A DNA stretch of 64,000 nt from Demequina sp. B12 (GTDB lineage Bacteria; Actinomycetota; Actinomycetes; Actinomycetales; Demequinaceae), in contig NZ_JAPEHU010000001.1 of assembly GCF_028823635.1 (NCBI RefSeq), forward strand, positions 310,001 through 374,000, written 5' to 3'. Positions 35,587 to 45,547 of this stretch are shown here, one piece after another. A program made the position numbers and the translations under genes. The number at the start of each line of letters is the position of its first letter. Position 1 is the stretch's first letter. Below the pieces are notes generated by a model. That model did not search any database. It was not told the origin of the DNA and saw only the letters and a list, made by a program, of their open reading frames with translations.

Positions 35587-36155
35587 CTCGAACTCCTCAG
35601 ATTCTGACGCACAGACTACGCCACCACAGAGGTCTGACAAGTGGGCGCGGCGCGTGGCGGCGATTCGTGACGCGGATCGTGATGAAGGTCGGTGTGTGGA
35701 CAGTGGAATGACAAGAGTGAGTAGTTGTCATAGGGCCCGTGGAATCTGGGGATGAATGACAAAAATCCTGGTAGTTCGCCAAGACTGCCTGTGTGAGACC
35801 TGGGGATGAGAATCCCAAAACTTGTAGTCCTGTCGTGGACAGCGGATCTCGACTCACAAGATTCCTGTAGTTCTTCACATCTCCATCCCTGGGGATGCCC
35901 GTCTGTATCCACGGCTCTCCACAACTTTTTCCACATGTGTGAAAGAGCGACTTCTCCCCAATCTTGACCCAAATTTGAGGAAGATCGCCGCATCGACGGT
36001 GTCCTCGACACCTTCCAGCGCCCCAGCATCGTCCCTCTCAACGCCTCTCAGAGACGGTTTTTGGGGTGTTGTGGCTCCCAGCCCACATGCAACAACGCCC
36101 CCAGAGGCCCAAAAACGGGCGTCAGGAGGCGTTGTAAGGCGGATCGAGCGCGTGA
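35587..36155. other. dnaA-dnaN intergenic region, expected oriC but poor in DnaA boxes
   Basis: This 569-bp gap is where actinobacterial oriC normally lies. Only two one-mismatch boxes were found: CTGTCCACA reverse at 35695-35703 and TTTTCCACA at 35927-35935. A few two-mismatch ones occur, such as GTATCCACG near 35907 and CTCTCCACA near 35916. AT-richer patches occur around 35755-35960. The right end carries a dnaA terminator. It should also hold the dnaN promoter. Confidence 0.55.
36093..36134 (-). terminator. Hairpin downstream of dnaA
   Basis: CAACGCC (36093-36099) pairs with GGCGTTG (36128-36134), and inside it GCCC (36107-36110) pairs with GGGC (36117-36120) around an A-rich loop. It starts 22 bp after the dnaA stop on the minus strand. 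No long T-run follows. Confidence 0.5.
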
Positions 36156-37556
36156 CTAGCCGCGCTGCTGCTGCTTGATGCGAGCGTGGATCTCGTTGAC
36201 CTGGTTGTACATCTGGCGGCGTTGAGCGATCTGATCCTCAACCTTCTTCACCGCGTACATGACCGTGGTGTGGTCCTTGCCGCCAAAGTGCTCACCGATC
36301 TTGGGCAGCGACAAGTCAGTGAGCTGACGGCACAGATACATCGCGATCTGACGAGCCGTCACATATACGCGCGAGCGGCTGGTGCCGGTGAGCTCTTCCA
36401 TCGAGATACCGAAGTAGTCCGCGGTGGTGCCAATGATTGACGAGGCCGTGATCTCCGAGTCGTCGTCAGAAATCAGGTCCTTCAACACCACCTGCGCCAA
36501 AGACAGATCAACAGGTTGCTTGTTGAGAGCGGCGAACGCAGTCACGCGAATCAGCGCACCTTCAAGCTCACGGATGTTGCTCGTGATGTTGGACGCGATG
36601 TACTCAAGAACGTCCGAAGGTGCCTGCACATCGTCCGCGGCGGCCTTCTTACGCAAGATCGCGATACGTGTTTCCAGGTCCGGCGGCTGCACGTCGGTCA
36701 TCAGACCCCACTCAAAGCGGGTGCGCATGCGTTCCTCGATGCCATCCAAGTTGCGGGGACTGACATCCGAGGTGATGACGACGTGCTTGCCGGCGTTGTG
36801 CAACGCGTTGAAGGTGTGAAAGAACTCCTCGAGCGTCTGTTCCTTGCCCTGCAGGAACTGGATGTCGTCAATGAGGAGCACATCGACTTCGCGGTACTGA
36901 CGCTTGAAACTCAGTGAGCGGTCGTCGCGAATCGAGTTGATGAAGTCGTTGGTGAACTCTTCCGAGTTCACATACCGCACGCGGGTTTGCGGCTTGAGGT
37001 GACGCGTGTAGTGACCGATCGCGTGCAGCAAGTGAGTCTTGCCCAAACCCGAGTCCCCGTAGATGAACAGTGGGTTGTAGGTCTTACCAGGTGATTCAGC
37101 CACGGCGAGAGCGGCGGCGTGAGCGAACCGGTTGGACGAACCGATCACGAAGGTGTCGAAGGTGTAGCGCGGATTGAGGTGGGGATCCTCGACCTCTGGG
37201 GCGGCTGGCTTTGAAGGGGCCGATGTGCGGGGAGCGGGAGAAGCTTCGTCATCGTCCTCATCGGTTGCCATCTGAGGTGGCGTGACGGACGAGTCAACGG
37301 TGACCGCAATCCTGACGTCGCGTCCCACAGCTTCTGAGAGAGCCGATGTGAGCGGTTCACGGAGCGTGGACTCCACATAGTTCTTGGTGAAGTCTTCTGC
37401 GACGGCCAAGAAGACGTTGTCCTCGACAATCGCCAGAGGTTTGATCAGCCGGATGAACGACTGGTGCTGTGCCGTGACGGCATCGTCGTTGAACATCCGC
37501 GTCGTCGTGCGCGACCAGATGGCCTCAATCGAGTCCTTGTCACTTTCCCCGGCCAT
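36156..37556 (-). CDS. dnaA: Chromosomal replication initiator DnaA
   Basis: The 466-residue protein has an N-terminal DnaB/DnaD-contact domain (about 8-90), an acidic Pro-rich linker (about 97-125), the AAA+ domain with Walker [10 protein letters not shown] and Walker B LLIDDIQF, and a C-terminal DNA-binding domain ending with [14 protein letters not shown], the DnaA signature. It unwinds oriC and controls initiation. The ATG at 37554-37556 is 4 bases after GGAGGG, and an in-frame ATG ten codons upstream has no such site. It is divergent from rpmH. Its likely boxes at 6.5 kb match the TTRTCCACA consensus. Confidence 0.97.
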   Translation of the reverse strand: MAGESDKDSIEAIWSRTTTRMFNDDAVTAQHQSFIRLIKPLAIVEDNVFLAVAEDFTKNYVESTLREPLTSALSEAVGRDVRIAVTVDSSVTPPQMATDEDDDEASPAPRTSAPSKPAAPEVEDPHLNPRYTFDTFVIGSSNRFAHAAALAVAESPGKTYNPLFIYGDSGLGKTHLLHAIGHYTRHLKPQTRVRYVNSEEFTNDFINSIRDDRSLSFKRQYREVDVLLIDDIQFLQGKEQTLEEFFHTFNALHNAGKHVVITSDVSPRNLDGIEERMRTRFEWGLMTDVQPPDLETRIAILRKKAAADDVQAPSDVLEYIASNITSNIRELEGALIRVTAFAALNKQPVDLSLAQVVLKDLISDDDSEITASSIIGTTADYFGISMEELTGTSRSRVYVTARQIAMYLCRQLTDLSLPKIGEHFGGKDHTTVMYAVKKVEDQIAQRRQMYNQVNEIHARIKQQQRG

Positions 37557-37793
37557 CGACCCTCCTTCACCTGCGGTTTTCCCCACACTTGTGCACAGGT
37601 GGTTGATAGTGTGTCACGCATTTGTTACGCACAGACGGCGTGTCGCTACCAAGGCGACACTTCTGCGTGGTGGAGCCTATCTTGTTCACCGGTTCGGTCC
37701 AATGTGGAGCACAAGATTTGACCCGGGGCTCTCGTGCGCGTAACGTTAGTGCGCTGATTTGACCACCACCAAACGAACGTCATGGAGTGACCC

Positions 37794-37931
37794 GTGAGCA
37801 AGCGGACCTACCAGCCGAACAACCGCAAGCGCGCTAAGACGCACGGCTTCCGCCTGCGTATGCGCACCCGTGCCGGCCGATCGATTCTCGCGACGCGCCG
37901 CCGCAAGGGCCGCGCGAAGCTGTCGGCGTAA
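37794..37931 (+). CDS. rpmH: 50S ribosomal protein L34
   Basis: A 45-residue, highly basic protein: starts with [14 protein letters not shown] and ends GRAKLSA, the L34 pattern of actinobacteria. The start is a GTG at 37794 after GGAGTGA. It is divergent from dnaA across a 237-bp promoter region and is followed one base later by rnpA, the universal rpmH-rnpA pair. Confidence 0.97.
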   Translation: MSKRTYQPNNRKRAKTHGFRLRMRTRAGRSILATRRRKGRAKLSA

Positions 37932-37932
37932 G

Positions 37933-38280
37933 GTGCTGCCGGCCCACTTCCGCATGTCTTCGGCCGCGGACTTCCAGTCCGTGATGCGCCAAGGCACTAG
38001 GAGTGGGCGGCCCACCCTCATCGTCTACCTCAAGCAAACCGGCAATGCGCAGAGCATGGCCGGTTTCGCTGTATCCAGAGCCGTGGGAGGTGCCGTGATA
38101 CGCAACCGTGTCAAACGACGTTTGCGTGCCATCATGGCTGACCTCCTGCCAACCCTGCCCGACGGCACTGCCGTCGTTATTCGCGCGCTCCCCAAGAGCG
38201 CATCGAGTGATTACCAGGCTTTATGTAGGGACGTGAAGGATGCAGTGGCTGCCGCCCAACGCAAGGCGGTGCTTGCGTGA
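37933..38280 (+). CDS. rnpA: Ribonuclease P protein component
   Basis: The 115-residue basic protein contains the RNR motif region ([12 protein letters not shown], about 58-69) that binds the RNase P RNA, plus the early DFQSVMRQG block. It assists 5' processing of tRNAs. The GTG at 37933, one base after the rpmH stop, gives the family N-terminus MLPAHFRM; the longer frame runs through rpmH and is not used. Its stop overlaps the yidD start (GTGA). Confidence 0.93.
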   Translation: MLPAHFRMSSAADFQSVMRQGTRSGRPTLIVYLKQTGNAQSMAGFAVSRAVGGAVIRNRVKRRLRAIMADLLPTLPDGTAVVIRALPKSASSDYQALCRDVKDAVAAAQRKAVLA

Positions 38281-38621
38281 CCCTTCGTCGAGCTGTTGAT
38301 GCTGTCGTGGCTGTGCCACGCTACGTCTTCATCGGGATCATTCGCTTTTATCAGTTGGTGATCTCCCCGCTCACGGGTCCCACGTGCAAGTACTACCCCT
38401 CGTGTTCCAGTTATGGCCTCCAGGCGGTCAAGGAACATGGCGCGTTCAAGGGCTTCATACTCGGGGTGTGGCGCGTGCTGCGCTGCAACCCTTGGAGCCA
38501 CGGTGGCGTAGACGACGTGCCGCGACGGGGTGAACCACTTTTCCGTCGCCGTCCCCAGACTTCCCCTGAGGCAACAGCCTCGCTCGTGCAACCCAAAGGA
38601 CATCTGAAGACGCATGTTTGA
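38277..38621 (+). CDS. yidD: Membrane protein insertion efficiency factor YidD
   Basis: The 114-residue protein has the YidD core: an amphipathic N-terminal helix, [21 protein letters not shown] with three conserved cysteines, [10 protein letters not shown] and RVLRCNPW. It helps YidC-dependent insertion at the membrane. It starts at a GTG overlapping the rnpA stop and overlaps yidC by 8 bp, so rnpA-yidD-yidC are coupled. The basic tail after residue 85 is variable. Confidence 0.95.
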   Translation: MTLRRAVDAVVAVPRYVFIGIIRFYQLVISPLTGPTCKYYPSCSSYGLQAVKEHGAFKGFILGVWRVLRCNPWSHGGVDDVPRRGEPLFRRRPQTSPEATASLVQPKGHLKTHV

Positions 38622-39663
38622 CACGATCATGTACCCACTTGAGTGGTGCGTCGCGAACATCATGGTGCTATGGCACTCCCTGTTCACCTGGCTGGGAATG
38701 GACTCGGCCTCCGGTGTGGCATGGACGCTGTCGATCGTGGGCCTCGTGGTCACGATCCGTATCCTCCTGATCCCGCTGTTCGTCAAGCAGATCAAGTCGC
38801 AGCGAGCGATGCAGTTGCTGGCGCCGGAGATGCGCCAAATCCAAGCCAAGTACAAGGGCAAGAAGGACCAGGCTTCCCGTGAAGCGATGCAGCGCGAAAC
38901 CATGGCGCTGTACTCCAAGCACAAGACGAACCCGTTCTCGTCCTGTCTGCCCATCCTGATTCAGGCACCGATCTTCTTCGCACTGTTCCGAGTGCTGAAC
39001 TATCGCATCGAAGGCGTTGAGGATGCTAAGCCCATCGGTTTGCTGACCGAGGCGCTGGCGGTGGAGGCACACGAAGCCACGCTGTTTGGCGCGAAGCTCT
39101 CCGACACCCTGATTGGCGAATGGGGATCCGGAAACCCTGCGCCCATCATCGTCTCGATCGTGCTGATCATCATGATGGTGAGCTCGACCTTCCTGACGCA
39201 GCACCAGATCACTCGCAAGAACATGCCCGCCTCTGCGCTTGAGGGCCCCATGGCTCAGCAGCAGAAGGTGCTGATGTACGCGCTGCCCTTCATCTTCGTC
39301 GTCACCGGTCCGAACTTCCCGGTGGGTGTGTTGATCTACTGGACCACCACCAACATCTGGACGATGGGCCAGCAGTACTACGTCATCAAGCGCAACCCCA
39401 CCCCGGGCTCGGAGGCCGAAAAGCAGCTCAAAGCGAAGCAGGCTGAGAAGGCTCGCAAGAAGGGCCTCGTGATTGAGGGCAACAGCGAAGACGTGACCCT
39501 CAGCGGGGAAGAAGCGAAGCCGACGCGTCAGCGTCAGCAGCCCAAGAAGGGCGGCTCGCGATCACAGCGTAAGAAGGGCAGCGGGCAGAGTGGCCCCAAG
39601 AACTCTTCTGCACAAGACCAGAGCTCCCAGGGAGCTGACGAAGCGAAGGACGAAAATGACTGA
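38614..39663 (+). CDS. yidC: Membrane protein insertase YidC
   Basis: A 349-residue Oxa1-type insertase with five to six helices. The conserved hydrophilic-groove Arg lies in [13 protein letters not shown] (about 45-57), followed by the cytoplasmic hairpin [10 protein letters not shown] and later [12 protein letters not shown] and [13 protein letters not shown]. The C-terminal 70 residues are highly charged and probably contact ribosomes. It inserts membrane proteins with or without Sec. It overlaps yidD upstream and khpB downstream by 8 bp each. Confidence 0.96.
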   Translation: MFDTIMYPLEWCVANIMVLWHSLFTWLGMDSASGVAWTLSIVGLVVTIRILLIPLFVKQIKSQRAMQLLAPEMRQIQAKYKGKKDQASREAMQRETMALYSKHKTNPFSSCLPILIQAPIFFALFRVLNYRIEGVEDAKPIGLLTEALAVEAHEATLFGAKLSDTLIGEWGSGNPAPIIVSIVLIIMMVSSTFLTQHQITRKNMPASALEGPMAQQQKVLMYALPFIFVVTGPNFPVGVLIYWTTTNIWTMGQQYYVIKRNPTPGSEAEKQLKAKQAEKARKKGLVIEGNSEDVTLSGEEAKPTRQRQQPKKGGSRSQRKKGSGQSGPKNSSAQDQSSQGADEAKDEND

Positions 39664-40138
39664 CAAGGACAAGGTTGGCCTCGAGGCAGAGGGCGATATT
39701 GCTGCGGACTTCCTTGAGGAACTCCTTGACATCCTCGACATGGATGGCGACATCGACATCTCGGTCGAGGCTGGGCGTGCCAAGGTCGCGGTGGTGTCAG
39801 AAGGACCCAACCAAGATCTGAAGCGCTTGGTTGGTCCCGATGGGGAAGTGCTCGATGCACTTCAGGACCTGGCGCGTCTCGCGGTGCAGTCCGACACCGG
39901 TCAACTCAGCCGGCTCATGTTGGATGTTGCTGACTTCCGCGCAGGCCGGCGTGAGCGCCTGGCTGAGCAGGCACGCGGTGCAGTTGCTGAAGTCAAGGAA
40001 ACTGGTGTCAAGGTTTCGATGCCCGCGATGAACGCCTTCGAGCGCAAGGTCGTTCACGACGTTGTTCTCGAGGCTGGTCTGTCGTCGGAGTCTGAAGGCG
40101 AAGACCCGCACCGGCACGTGGTGGTGCTACCGGCGTAA
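39656..40138 (+). CDS. khpB: KhpB/Jag RNA-binding protein (KH-R3H)
   Basis: The 160-residue protein starts with a short acidic Jag-N-like segment, then a KH domain (about 50-100; LVGPDGEVLDALQ loop) and a C-terminal R3H domain (about 118-160; MNAFERKVVHDVV and HRHVVV). It binds RNA and affects cell envelope growth in Gram-positives, in partnership with KhpA. ATG 39656 overlaps the yidC stop; the longer frame is spurious. Two parS sites follow directly. Confidence 0.9.
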   Translation: MTDKDKVGLEAEGDIAADFLEELLDILDMDGDIDISVEAGRAKVAVVSEGPNQDLKRLVGPDGEVLDALQDLARLAVQSDTGQLSRLMLDVADFRAGRRERLAEQARGAVAEVKETGVKVSMPAMNAFERKVVHDVVLEAGLSSESEGEDPHRHVVVLPA

Positions 40139-40144
40139 GCATGG

Positions 40145-40160
40145 TGTTTCACGTGAAACG
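40145..40160. promoter_or_regulatory. parS site 1
   Basis: Matches the 16-bp ParB consensus at 15 of 16 positions (last base G). It lies 6 bp after the khpB stop. Confidence 0.93.
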
Positions 40161-40177
40161 GTGGCCGCTTGAGTGGC

Positions 40178-40193
40178 TGTTTCACGTGAAACA
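40178..40193. promoter_or_regulatory. parS site 2
   Basis: A perfect 16-of-16 palindromic parS (TGTTTCACGTGAAACA), 33 bp after site 1 and just upstream of the rsmG Shine-Dalgarno. Confidence 0.97.
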
Positions 40194-40213
40194 GAAGTAG
40201 AGGAGGAGGGCGC

Positions 40214-40882
40214 GTGAGTCCCGCGGAAGAAGTTCCTGCCGAGTTGCGAACGTTGGCCAACGACCCCCTGCATGGGTCGGCCGAGGTTGAAGAGTACTTC
40301 GGTGATGTCTACCCCCGGGTCCGTGCCTTCGCCGAGCTTCTTGCTGATCAAGGCGTGTTGCGCGGTCTGATCGGTCCACGTGAGTTGACACGCGTGTGGG
40401 ACCGCCACATCCTGAACTCTGCTGCGGTGGTTCCGTTCCTAGGCGAGGGCACCATCGTCGATGTGGGTTCGGGTGCCGGGTTGCCGGGGATGGTGATTGC
40501 GGCAATGCTCCCCGAACGCAATGTGGTGTTGGTTGAACCAATGGAGCGAAGGACTGCGTGGCTCTTCGAATCCGCCGAGCAGTGTGGCATCGACAACGTC
40601 ACCATTCTGCGCGGTCGTGCAGAAGAGGTACAGGAAAGCGTTGAGGCCGACGTAATCACGGCGCGTGCCGTGGCGTCCGTCGACAAACTGGTCAAGTGGT
40701 GTTCTCCGCTGCTGTCGAAGACCGGACACATGGCTCTGCTCAAAGGACGTTCGGCCGCAGACGAACTCGACCGGGCCAAGTACGTACTGCGTCGTGCAGG
40801 CTTCGCCGGGGAAGTACACGAGGCCACGACACTGGCGAGCGTGGAGCCCACCACAGTTGTCACCTTGCGCCGGACGGTCTAG
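40214..40882 (+). CDS. rsmG: 16S rRNA (guanine-N7) methyltransferase RsmG
   Basis: The 222-residue Rossmann-fold methyltransferase has the SAM-binding VDVGSGAGLPG (about 82-92), LVEPMERRTAWL and the later ARAVAS and LLKGR blocks of the GidB/RsmG family. It modifies G527 of 16S rRNA; loss gives low-level streptomycin resistance. Start GTG 40214 follows AGGAGGAGG. It is downstream of khpB and parS1-2, and separated from parA by an unusually long gap. Confidence 0.95.
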   Translation: MSPAEEVPAELRTLANDPLHGSAEVEEYFGDVYPRVRAFAELLADQGVLRGLIGPRELTRVWDRHILNSAAVVPFLGEGTIVDVGSGAGLPGMVIAAMLPERNVVLVEPMERRTAWLFESAEQCGIDNVTILRGRAEEVQESVEADVITARAVASVDKLVKWCSPLLSKTGHMALLKGRSAADELDRAKYVLRRAGFAGEVHEATTLASVEPTTVVTLRRTV

Positions 40883-41183
40883 CTCACCGCCATCGGCGTC
40901 TTTGGAGAACTCCCGAGGTGTGATCCTGGAGTCTGATCCGGTGATGCACAATTGTCAGAACTCAGTGCGCCTACGCGTGCTCGTGTGCCACGTGTCTCGT
41001 AGAACCAGAGCTACTTGGTGATGCCCGCGGACTCTACGTGGGTTGCGTTATCCACCACGGTTTCCACAGGCAGTTTGTGCGGGGAATGTCGGTTATGCAC
41101 CGTAGTTATCCCCAGGCTTCTTCACCGGTTCCACGGCCCTAAGTCAAGCGACATGCCAAGCCTTACACCGGCTGGGAACTCGC

Positions 41184-41199
41184 CGTTTCACGTGAAACA
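41184..41199. promoter_or_regulatory. parS site 3
   Basis: 15 of 16 match to the ParB consensus (first base C), in the rsmG-parA gap. Confidence 0.93.
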
Positions 41200-41962
41200 G
41201 ACCCCCGCCCGGCCGAGGAACGGCGGCCATCGACGAGCGCCTGGGGAAGTACGGGAGGGGTTCCGATTGATGGACAACGATGGCTGGCCCGTGGAGGAGC
41301 CAAGGCACGGACGACTACGACGACGGTCGACTCAGCCATGAACTGGTCAGTGGCGTATGGGTAGCGATTGCGGGTGAACTGGCACCGACCATGAGCGCCT
41401 TGTTGGACGGTGGTGACCATACTGTGATCGGGTGGTGCGCAGTAGTGAGCGTGGAGGGGATCTATCTACTCGTGCGTGGCTACTCATAGGGCCTGAGATG
41501 GAACACCCTGAGTCAACGTCAACCGTCAGGGAAGGGGCTCTCGTCTTTTGCATCGATGTTGACCCAGGCCGCTCATCGGTCGCTCATTGATGGACTGTGG
41601 GATAAGGGGCATGAGGGAAGGACGCCCTATGCAGAGCTTGTGGACGCCGGTTGCTTGTTCTCCTAGTGAACCGCGGCACGCCTTGACCCCGGGCCGAGCG
41701 TCTAACCGCTGATGACTCGACTGAGCGCCAGGGTTAGGGCATGAGCCGAGGATGTACCGGCGTGAGATTGTCGCGTTGGATGACGAAGCGAAGCGTCGAG
41801 CCCGGCTATTCGGCCCAGGGCAGGCGTATTGGAATCCCCGTTGGTGCTCGCCAGATGCAGAATGTGCCTTTGGCCTGTTGCGCAGTTGAGGTGTCCCGAG
41901 GAAGAGGGCTTGGCAAGTTCGAAGGGGCCCATGGTTGAACGGAGAACCCTAGAGGCGTGCAG

Positions 41963-41978
41963 TGTTTCACGTGAAACG
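41963..41978. promoter_or_regulatory. parS site 4
   Basis: 15 of 16 match to the ParB consensus (last base G), in the rsmG-parA gap. Confidence 0.93.
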
Positions 41979-42076
41979 TGGAGCACCAGAGGGCACCACC
42001 AGGCGGCACGAGCAAGCCGGGCGAGACCAAGCGATCCGCGCAGGTGACGGATATCCGCACCGCCTAGACCATGGGC

Positions 42077-42092
42077 CGTTTCACGTGAAACA
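42077..42092. promoter_or_regulatory. parS site 5
   Basis: 15 of 16 match to the ParB consensus (first base C), 114 bp from site 4. Confidence 0.93.
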
Positions 42093-42370
42093 CCACAGCT
42101 CAGCGCTGCCATCACCACGAGGCCGCAGTGTCGCGCACGGTCAAGCGACCAAGGGCCAGCCTGCGTGACGCAACGTGTCCACGGATTACCCAGTGAAGCG
42201 GGGCCATCAGGAGTCCATGATCTAGGCGCGCTGTGGTTAATCGCACCCGTCGATGATGCGTTTTCCGTGTGCCTCCGGATACCTGAGCGGGTAGAGTCGT
42301 ACACCTGGAACCACGCTTGTTCACGAGCGTGGTTTTCTCTGGAAATGGACACCGTCGAACGGGAGAATGT

Positions 42371-43381
42371 GTGAGCGTCCACGATCACGGGTCTGGCCCC
42401 GGCTCCTTCGATGGCAGCAATCCACCCATGAGTAGTGCTGTTTCACGTGAAACGCCAGACGCCTACACCGGCTTCGATGATGATGCGGGGAGTCCCTTGG
42501 CCAACGAACTGATCGAAACCGAGCGACGCCGGAAGGCACTGGAACAAGCGGAGTTCCCCCTTCCGAGCAAGACCCGTATCTTCGCGGTCTCCAACCAGAA
42601 GGGGGGAGTGGGGAAGACCACGACCTCCGTCAACATCGCCGCTGCCCTTGCGCAACGTGGGGCCAATGTCCTCGTGATCGATGCCGACCCGCAGGGAAAC
42701 GCGTCCACCGCCTTGGGCATCGACCACCGTGAAGGCACGCCGTCAATCTACGATGTACTGCTCAACGACACTCCCATGTCCAAGGTCGCGAAGCGCAGTA
42801 GCGAGATTCCTAGCCTGTGGTGCGTTCCCGCAACGATCGATCTTGCTGGTGCAGACATCGAAATGGTGTCCATTGTTCGCCGTGAGTTCCGCCTCTATGA
42901 CGCGCTCCAAGAACTACTCGCGGGAGCCGGCAAAAACCTCGACTACATCTTCATCGATTGCCCGCCAAGCCTGGGCCTGCTGACCCTCAATGCAATGGTG
43001 GTGGCAGAGGAGATTCTGATCCCGATCCAGTGCGAGTACTACGCTTTGGAGGGCCTCACGCAGTTGATCAAGACCGTCGAGATGGTCAAGAAGCACCTGA
43101 ACAAGGGTCTTGAACTGTCGACGATCGTGCTCACGATGTACGACTCGCGCACCAACTTGGCACGCGAGGTTGCCCAGGAAGTCCGGTCACACTTCGCGGC
43201 ACAGACGCTGGAAACCACAATCCCGCGCTCAGTCCGTGTCTCGGAAGCACCAAGCTTCGGCCGCACAGTCATTACACACGACCCACACTCGAGCGGTGCT
43301 GTCGCGTATCTAGCGGTCGCGAAGGAGATCGCTGAACGCGGAGCACTCACACCCGCACTGCAGGAAAGGGGAGCGCTGTGA
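42371..43381 (+). CDS. parA: Chromosome partitioning ATPase ParA/Soj
   Basis: The 336-residue protein has a variable N-terminal extension (about 1-67) and a deviant Walker [12 protein letters not shown], followed by DADPQGNAS and [12 protein letters not shown]. It forms the ATP-dependent gradient that pulls ParB-parS origin complexes. GTG 42371 was chosen because GGGAG lies 7 bases upstream; a later ATG at 42428 lacks one. A parS site is embedded in the coding sequence for the N-terminal extension. It overlaps parB by 4 bp (GTGA). Confidence 0.95.
   Translation: MSVHDHGSGPGSFDGSNPPMSSAVSRETPDAYTGFDDDAGSPLANELIETERRRKALEQAEFPLPSKTRIFAVSNQKGGVGKTTTSVNIAAALAQRGANVLVIDADPQGNASTALGIDHREGTPSIYDVLLNDTPMSKVAKRSSEIPSLWCVPATIDLAGADIEMVSIVRREFRLYDALQELLAGAGKNLDYIFIDCPPSLGLLTLNAMVVAEEILIPIQCEYYALEGLTQLIKTVEMVKKHLNKGLELSTIVLTMYDSRTNLAREVAQEVRSHFAAQTLETTIPRSVRVSEAPSFGRTVITHDPHSSGAVAYLAVAKEIAERGALTPALQERGAL
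42439..42454. promoter_or_regulatory. parS site 6, inside parA coding sequence
   Basis: 15 of 16 match to the ParB consensus. It is read through as the VSRET part of the ParA N-terminal extension, which shows that the site constrains the protein sequence. Confidence 0.93.
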
Positions 43382-44382
43382 GCGCCACCAAACGAGGACT
43401 TGGACGAGGCCTAGGAGCACTCATCCCGGAAACACCGGCTCCGGAAGCACCGGCCGTCCCGGAACCCCCAGCACCCGTTGCTGATGTCGCGACCAAGGAA
43501 CGCCCCCGCGATGTCTTCTTCTCCTCACCGCAGGCTGCCGCGCAAGAGGACCTTCTGCCCGTACCCGGGGCTCGGTTTGCGCACATCAACCCGCACGAGG
43601 TGACACCCAATCCACGTCAGCCACGCGCGGTCTTCGATGAGGAAGCACTCGCGGAACTCGTCGGTTCCATTAAGGAAATCGGTGTTCTGCAGCCGATCGT
43701 GGTCCGGCAGAAGCCTGCGGGCGGTTACGAACTCATCATGGGTGAACGTCGTCTGCGTGCTTCCAAAGACGCCGGCCTTGAACTCATGCCCGCCATCGTG
43801 CGGGACACCGACGATGTCGACATGCTGCGCGATGCACTGGTCGAGAACCTTCACCGCAGCCAGCTCAACCCCCTCGAAGAAGCCGCCGCCTATCAACAGC
43901 TTCTCGATGACTTTGGGATCACTCATGAGCAACTCGCGGAGAGAATCTCCCGGTCGCGTCCGCAGATCTCGAACACTCTGAGACTGCTGCGACTTCCCGC
44001 AGTGGTGCAGCGTCGAGTGGCAGCCGGCGTCCTCTCGGCCGGCCATGCGCGTGCGCTCTTGGGTCTCGATGACCCAGCGCAGATGGAAAGGCTTGCGCAG
44101 CGCATCGTCGCTGAAGGACTTTCTGTGCGGGCAACTGAGGAAGCCGTGGCACTCGGGGTGGATGGTGATGAGCCTCAGAAGAAGGGCACGATTCGCGCAG
44201 GTGGTCGCACCCAGGCTCTCGATGACTTGGGCTCGCGTCTGGGTGATCGCTTCGACACTCGCGTGAAGGTTCAGCTTGGAAAGGCCAAGGGACGCATCAC
44301 GATCGAGTTCGCGACCGTCGATGACCTCAACCGGATCATCCATGAACTCGATCCCAACGATCCAGGCGTCATGGGAGCCTGA
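43378..44382 (+). CDS. parB: Chromosome partitioning protein ParB
   Basis: The 334-residue protein has an Ala/Pro-rich N-terminus, the ParB/Srx CTPase domain (about 60-150: [47 protein letters not shown]) and the HTH that reads parS (about 170-230: [17 protein letters not shown]). A C-terminal dimerisation domain ends the chain. It starts at a GTG overlapping parA. The GERR CTP-binding box is intact. Confidence 0.96.
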   Translation: MSATKRGLGRGLGALIPETPAPEAPAVPEPPAPVADVATKERPRDVFFSSPQAAAQEDLLPVPGARFAHINPHEVTPNPRQPRAVFDEEALAELVGSIKEIGVLQPIVVRQKPAGGYELIMGERRLRASKDAGLELMPAIVRDTDDVDMLRDALVENLHRSQLNPLEEAAAYQQLLDDFGITHEQLAERISRSRPQISNTLRLLRLPAVVQRRVAAGVLSAGHARALLGLDDPAQMERLAQRIVAEGLSVRATEEAVALGVDGDEPQKKGTIRAGGRTQALDDLGSRLGDRFDTRVKVQLGKAKGRITIEFATVDDLNRIIHELDPNDPGVMGA

Positions 44383-44456
44383 TTCTGACGAAAACTTCTG
44401 CATTCACGATGGGGTGAGTCAGGAGAAAACTCAGGAGAATCGCTCTCACAGAATTT

Positions 44457-44502
44457 CGGCCCCGCACATGCTATTTACCAGGCATGATGCGGGGCCGTTT
44501 TT
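44457..44502 (+). terminator. parB terminator
   Basis: CGGCCCCGCA (44457-44466) pairs with TGCGGGGCCG (44488-44497), followed by TTTTT. It lies 75 bp after parB and should end the parAB transcript. The rest of the 216-bp gap to the next gene shows nothing notable. Confidence 0.9.
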
Positions 44503-44598
44503 CGTCATTTTGCCCAAGAAATGAGGTCGCAGGACCAAGAACCGGTCTTGTGGGCGCAGATGAGCGTGAAGACGCTACGCCAGCCCGAAACGCGCCGG

Positions 44599-45531
44599 CT
44601 AGCGGTTCAAGGCAGTCGTGACGATGTCGGTGTAGACCGCCGAAAGGTCCAGGCCAGCAGCCTCGATCGCTTGGGGGAACAATGACGTTTCCGTGAGACC
44701 GGGTGCGACGTTGATGTCCAAGACCTGCGGAACCCCGGCGGAGTCGAGGATGATGTCGACGCGCGACAGATCGCGGAGGTGAAGCTCTCGGTGGACGGCG
44801 AGCGCTGCTTCTGTCACGACGGTGGTCTGGGCCTCGTCCAAGCGGGCGGGAGCGAAGTACTCCACGCGGCCAGGGTTGTAGCGGGCATCAAAGTCGTAGG
44901 GACCTTCGGCCGAGATTTCGACAGGGGGGAGGGCTCGGGCAGACTCGCCGGTGCCCAGGACAGACACAGCGACCTCGATACCTGTCACGGCCTTCTCAAT
45001 TAACGCGGTCGCGTCGTAGGCAAAGCAGTGCACGAGCGCACGGCTCAACTCTGAGCGCTTGTGAACAAGCGAGACGCCGAGTGCCGAACCTCCGCGAGCG
45101 GGCTTCACTGCAAGGGGCAGTCCGAGCTTCGCGACAACAGCATCCATGACCTGTTCCGCCCCCACCTCGCGGAACAGACTTTGAGGAAGCGTCACATAGT
45201 CCGGCGTTGCGATGCCTTCGCGGGCACAGACGGCCTTCGCCACAGATTTGACCCACGCGACGCGGGCTTCGCGGGCACGCGTCCCGACGTACGGGACGTC
45301 CAGCATCTCAAGGAGACCTTGAAGGGAGCCGTCCTCACCAGACGCGCCATGAAGCATCGGCCACACCACACCGTCGCCCAAGTCGTTGATCGCGGGGATC
45401 AAGTCCGAGTCCACGTCATGGATCTTGACCTTGGCGCCTGCATCCTTCAGTGCTTCCTGGACGCGACGTCCCGACCGGATGGACACATCTCGCTCGTGTG
45501 ACAGTCCGCCAGCGAGTACCAGTACCTTCAT
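44599..45531 (-). CDS. D-alanine-D-alanine ligase-like ATP-grasp enzyme
   Basis: The 310-residue protein has the Ddl N-terminus VLAGGLSHERDVS (about 5-17), the HGASGEDG loop, ATP-grasp segments VKPARGGSALGVS and EKAVTGIEVAVSV, and the C-terminal DINVAPGLTETS magnesium/product site. It should join D-alanines, or a related pair, for peptidoglycan. ATG 45531 is 5 bases after GGGAGA; another in-frame ATG at 45543 has no such site. It follows the aminotransferase gene by 16 bp. A second ddl elsewhere would be expected, so the exact role is uncertain. Confidence 0.85.
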   Translation of the reverse strand: MKVLVLAGGLSHERDVSIRSGRRVQEALKDAGAKVKIHDVDSDLIPAINDLGDGVVWPMLHGASGEDGSLQGLLEMLDVPYVGTRAREARVAWVKSVAKAVCAREGIATPDYVTLPQSLFREVGAEQVMDAVVAKLGLPLAVKPARGGSALGVSLVHKRSELSRALVHCFAYDATALIEKAVTGIEVAVSVLGTGESARALPPVEISAEGPYDFDARYNPGRVEYFAPARLDEAQTTVVTEAALAVHRELHLRDLSRVDIILDSAGVPQVLDINVAPGLTETSLFPQAIEAAGLDLSAVYTDIVTTALNR

Positions 45532-45547
45532 TGCGTCTCCCATGGAC

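Larger units (their letters stand above)
40883..42370. other. 1.49-kb gene-free interval between rsmG and parA with three parS sites
   Basis: No convincing gene is seen. Open frames lack ribosome sites and have mixed codon use. The interval holds parS at 41184, 41963 and 42077. It also has DnaA-box-like sequences at 41048-41056 (TTATCCACC) and 41106-41114 (TTATCCCCA), with two weaker ones between. The right end should contain the parA promoter. rsmG and parA are usually close, so this may be a ParB-loading platform, an origin-associated region, or decayed genes. Confidence 0.6.

Noticed and set aside
37557..37793. dnaA-rpmH gap as oriC
   Set aside because: Only one box-like sequence (TTGTGCACA near 37589) was seen and the gap is needed for two divergent promoters; evidence is too thin.
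41280..41489. 69-codon plus-strand frame with a protein-like middle in the rsmG-parA gap
   Set aside because: No Shine-Dalgarno, weak GC bias at third positions compared with neighbours and no recognisable family. It may be a decayed fragment but does not support a gene call.
41702..42388. 228-codon minus-strand frame across the rsmG-parA gap
   Set aside because: It is antisense to the parA start region. Its only motif-like parts (VSRET) come from the parS palindromes, and composition is rich in Arg/Ser/His as in random GC-rich frames.
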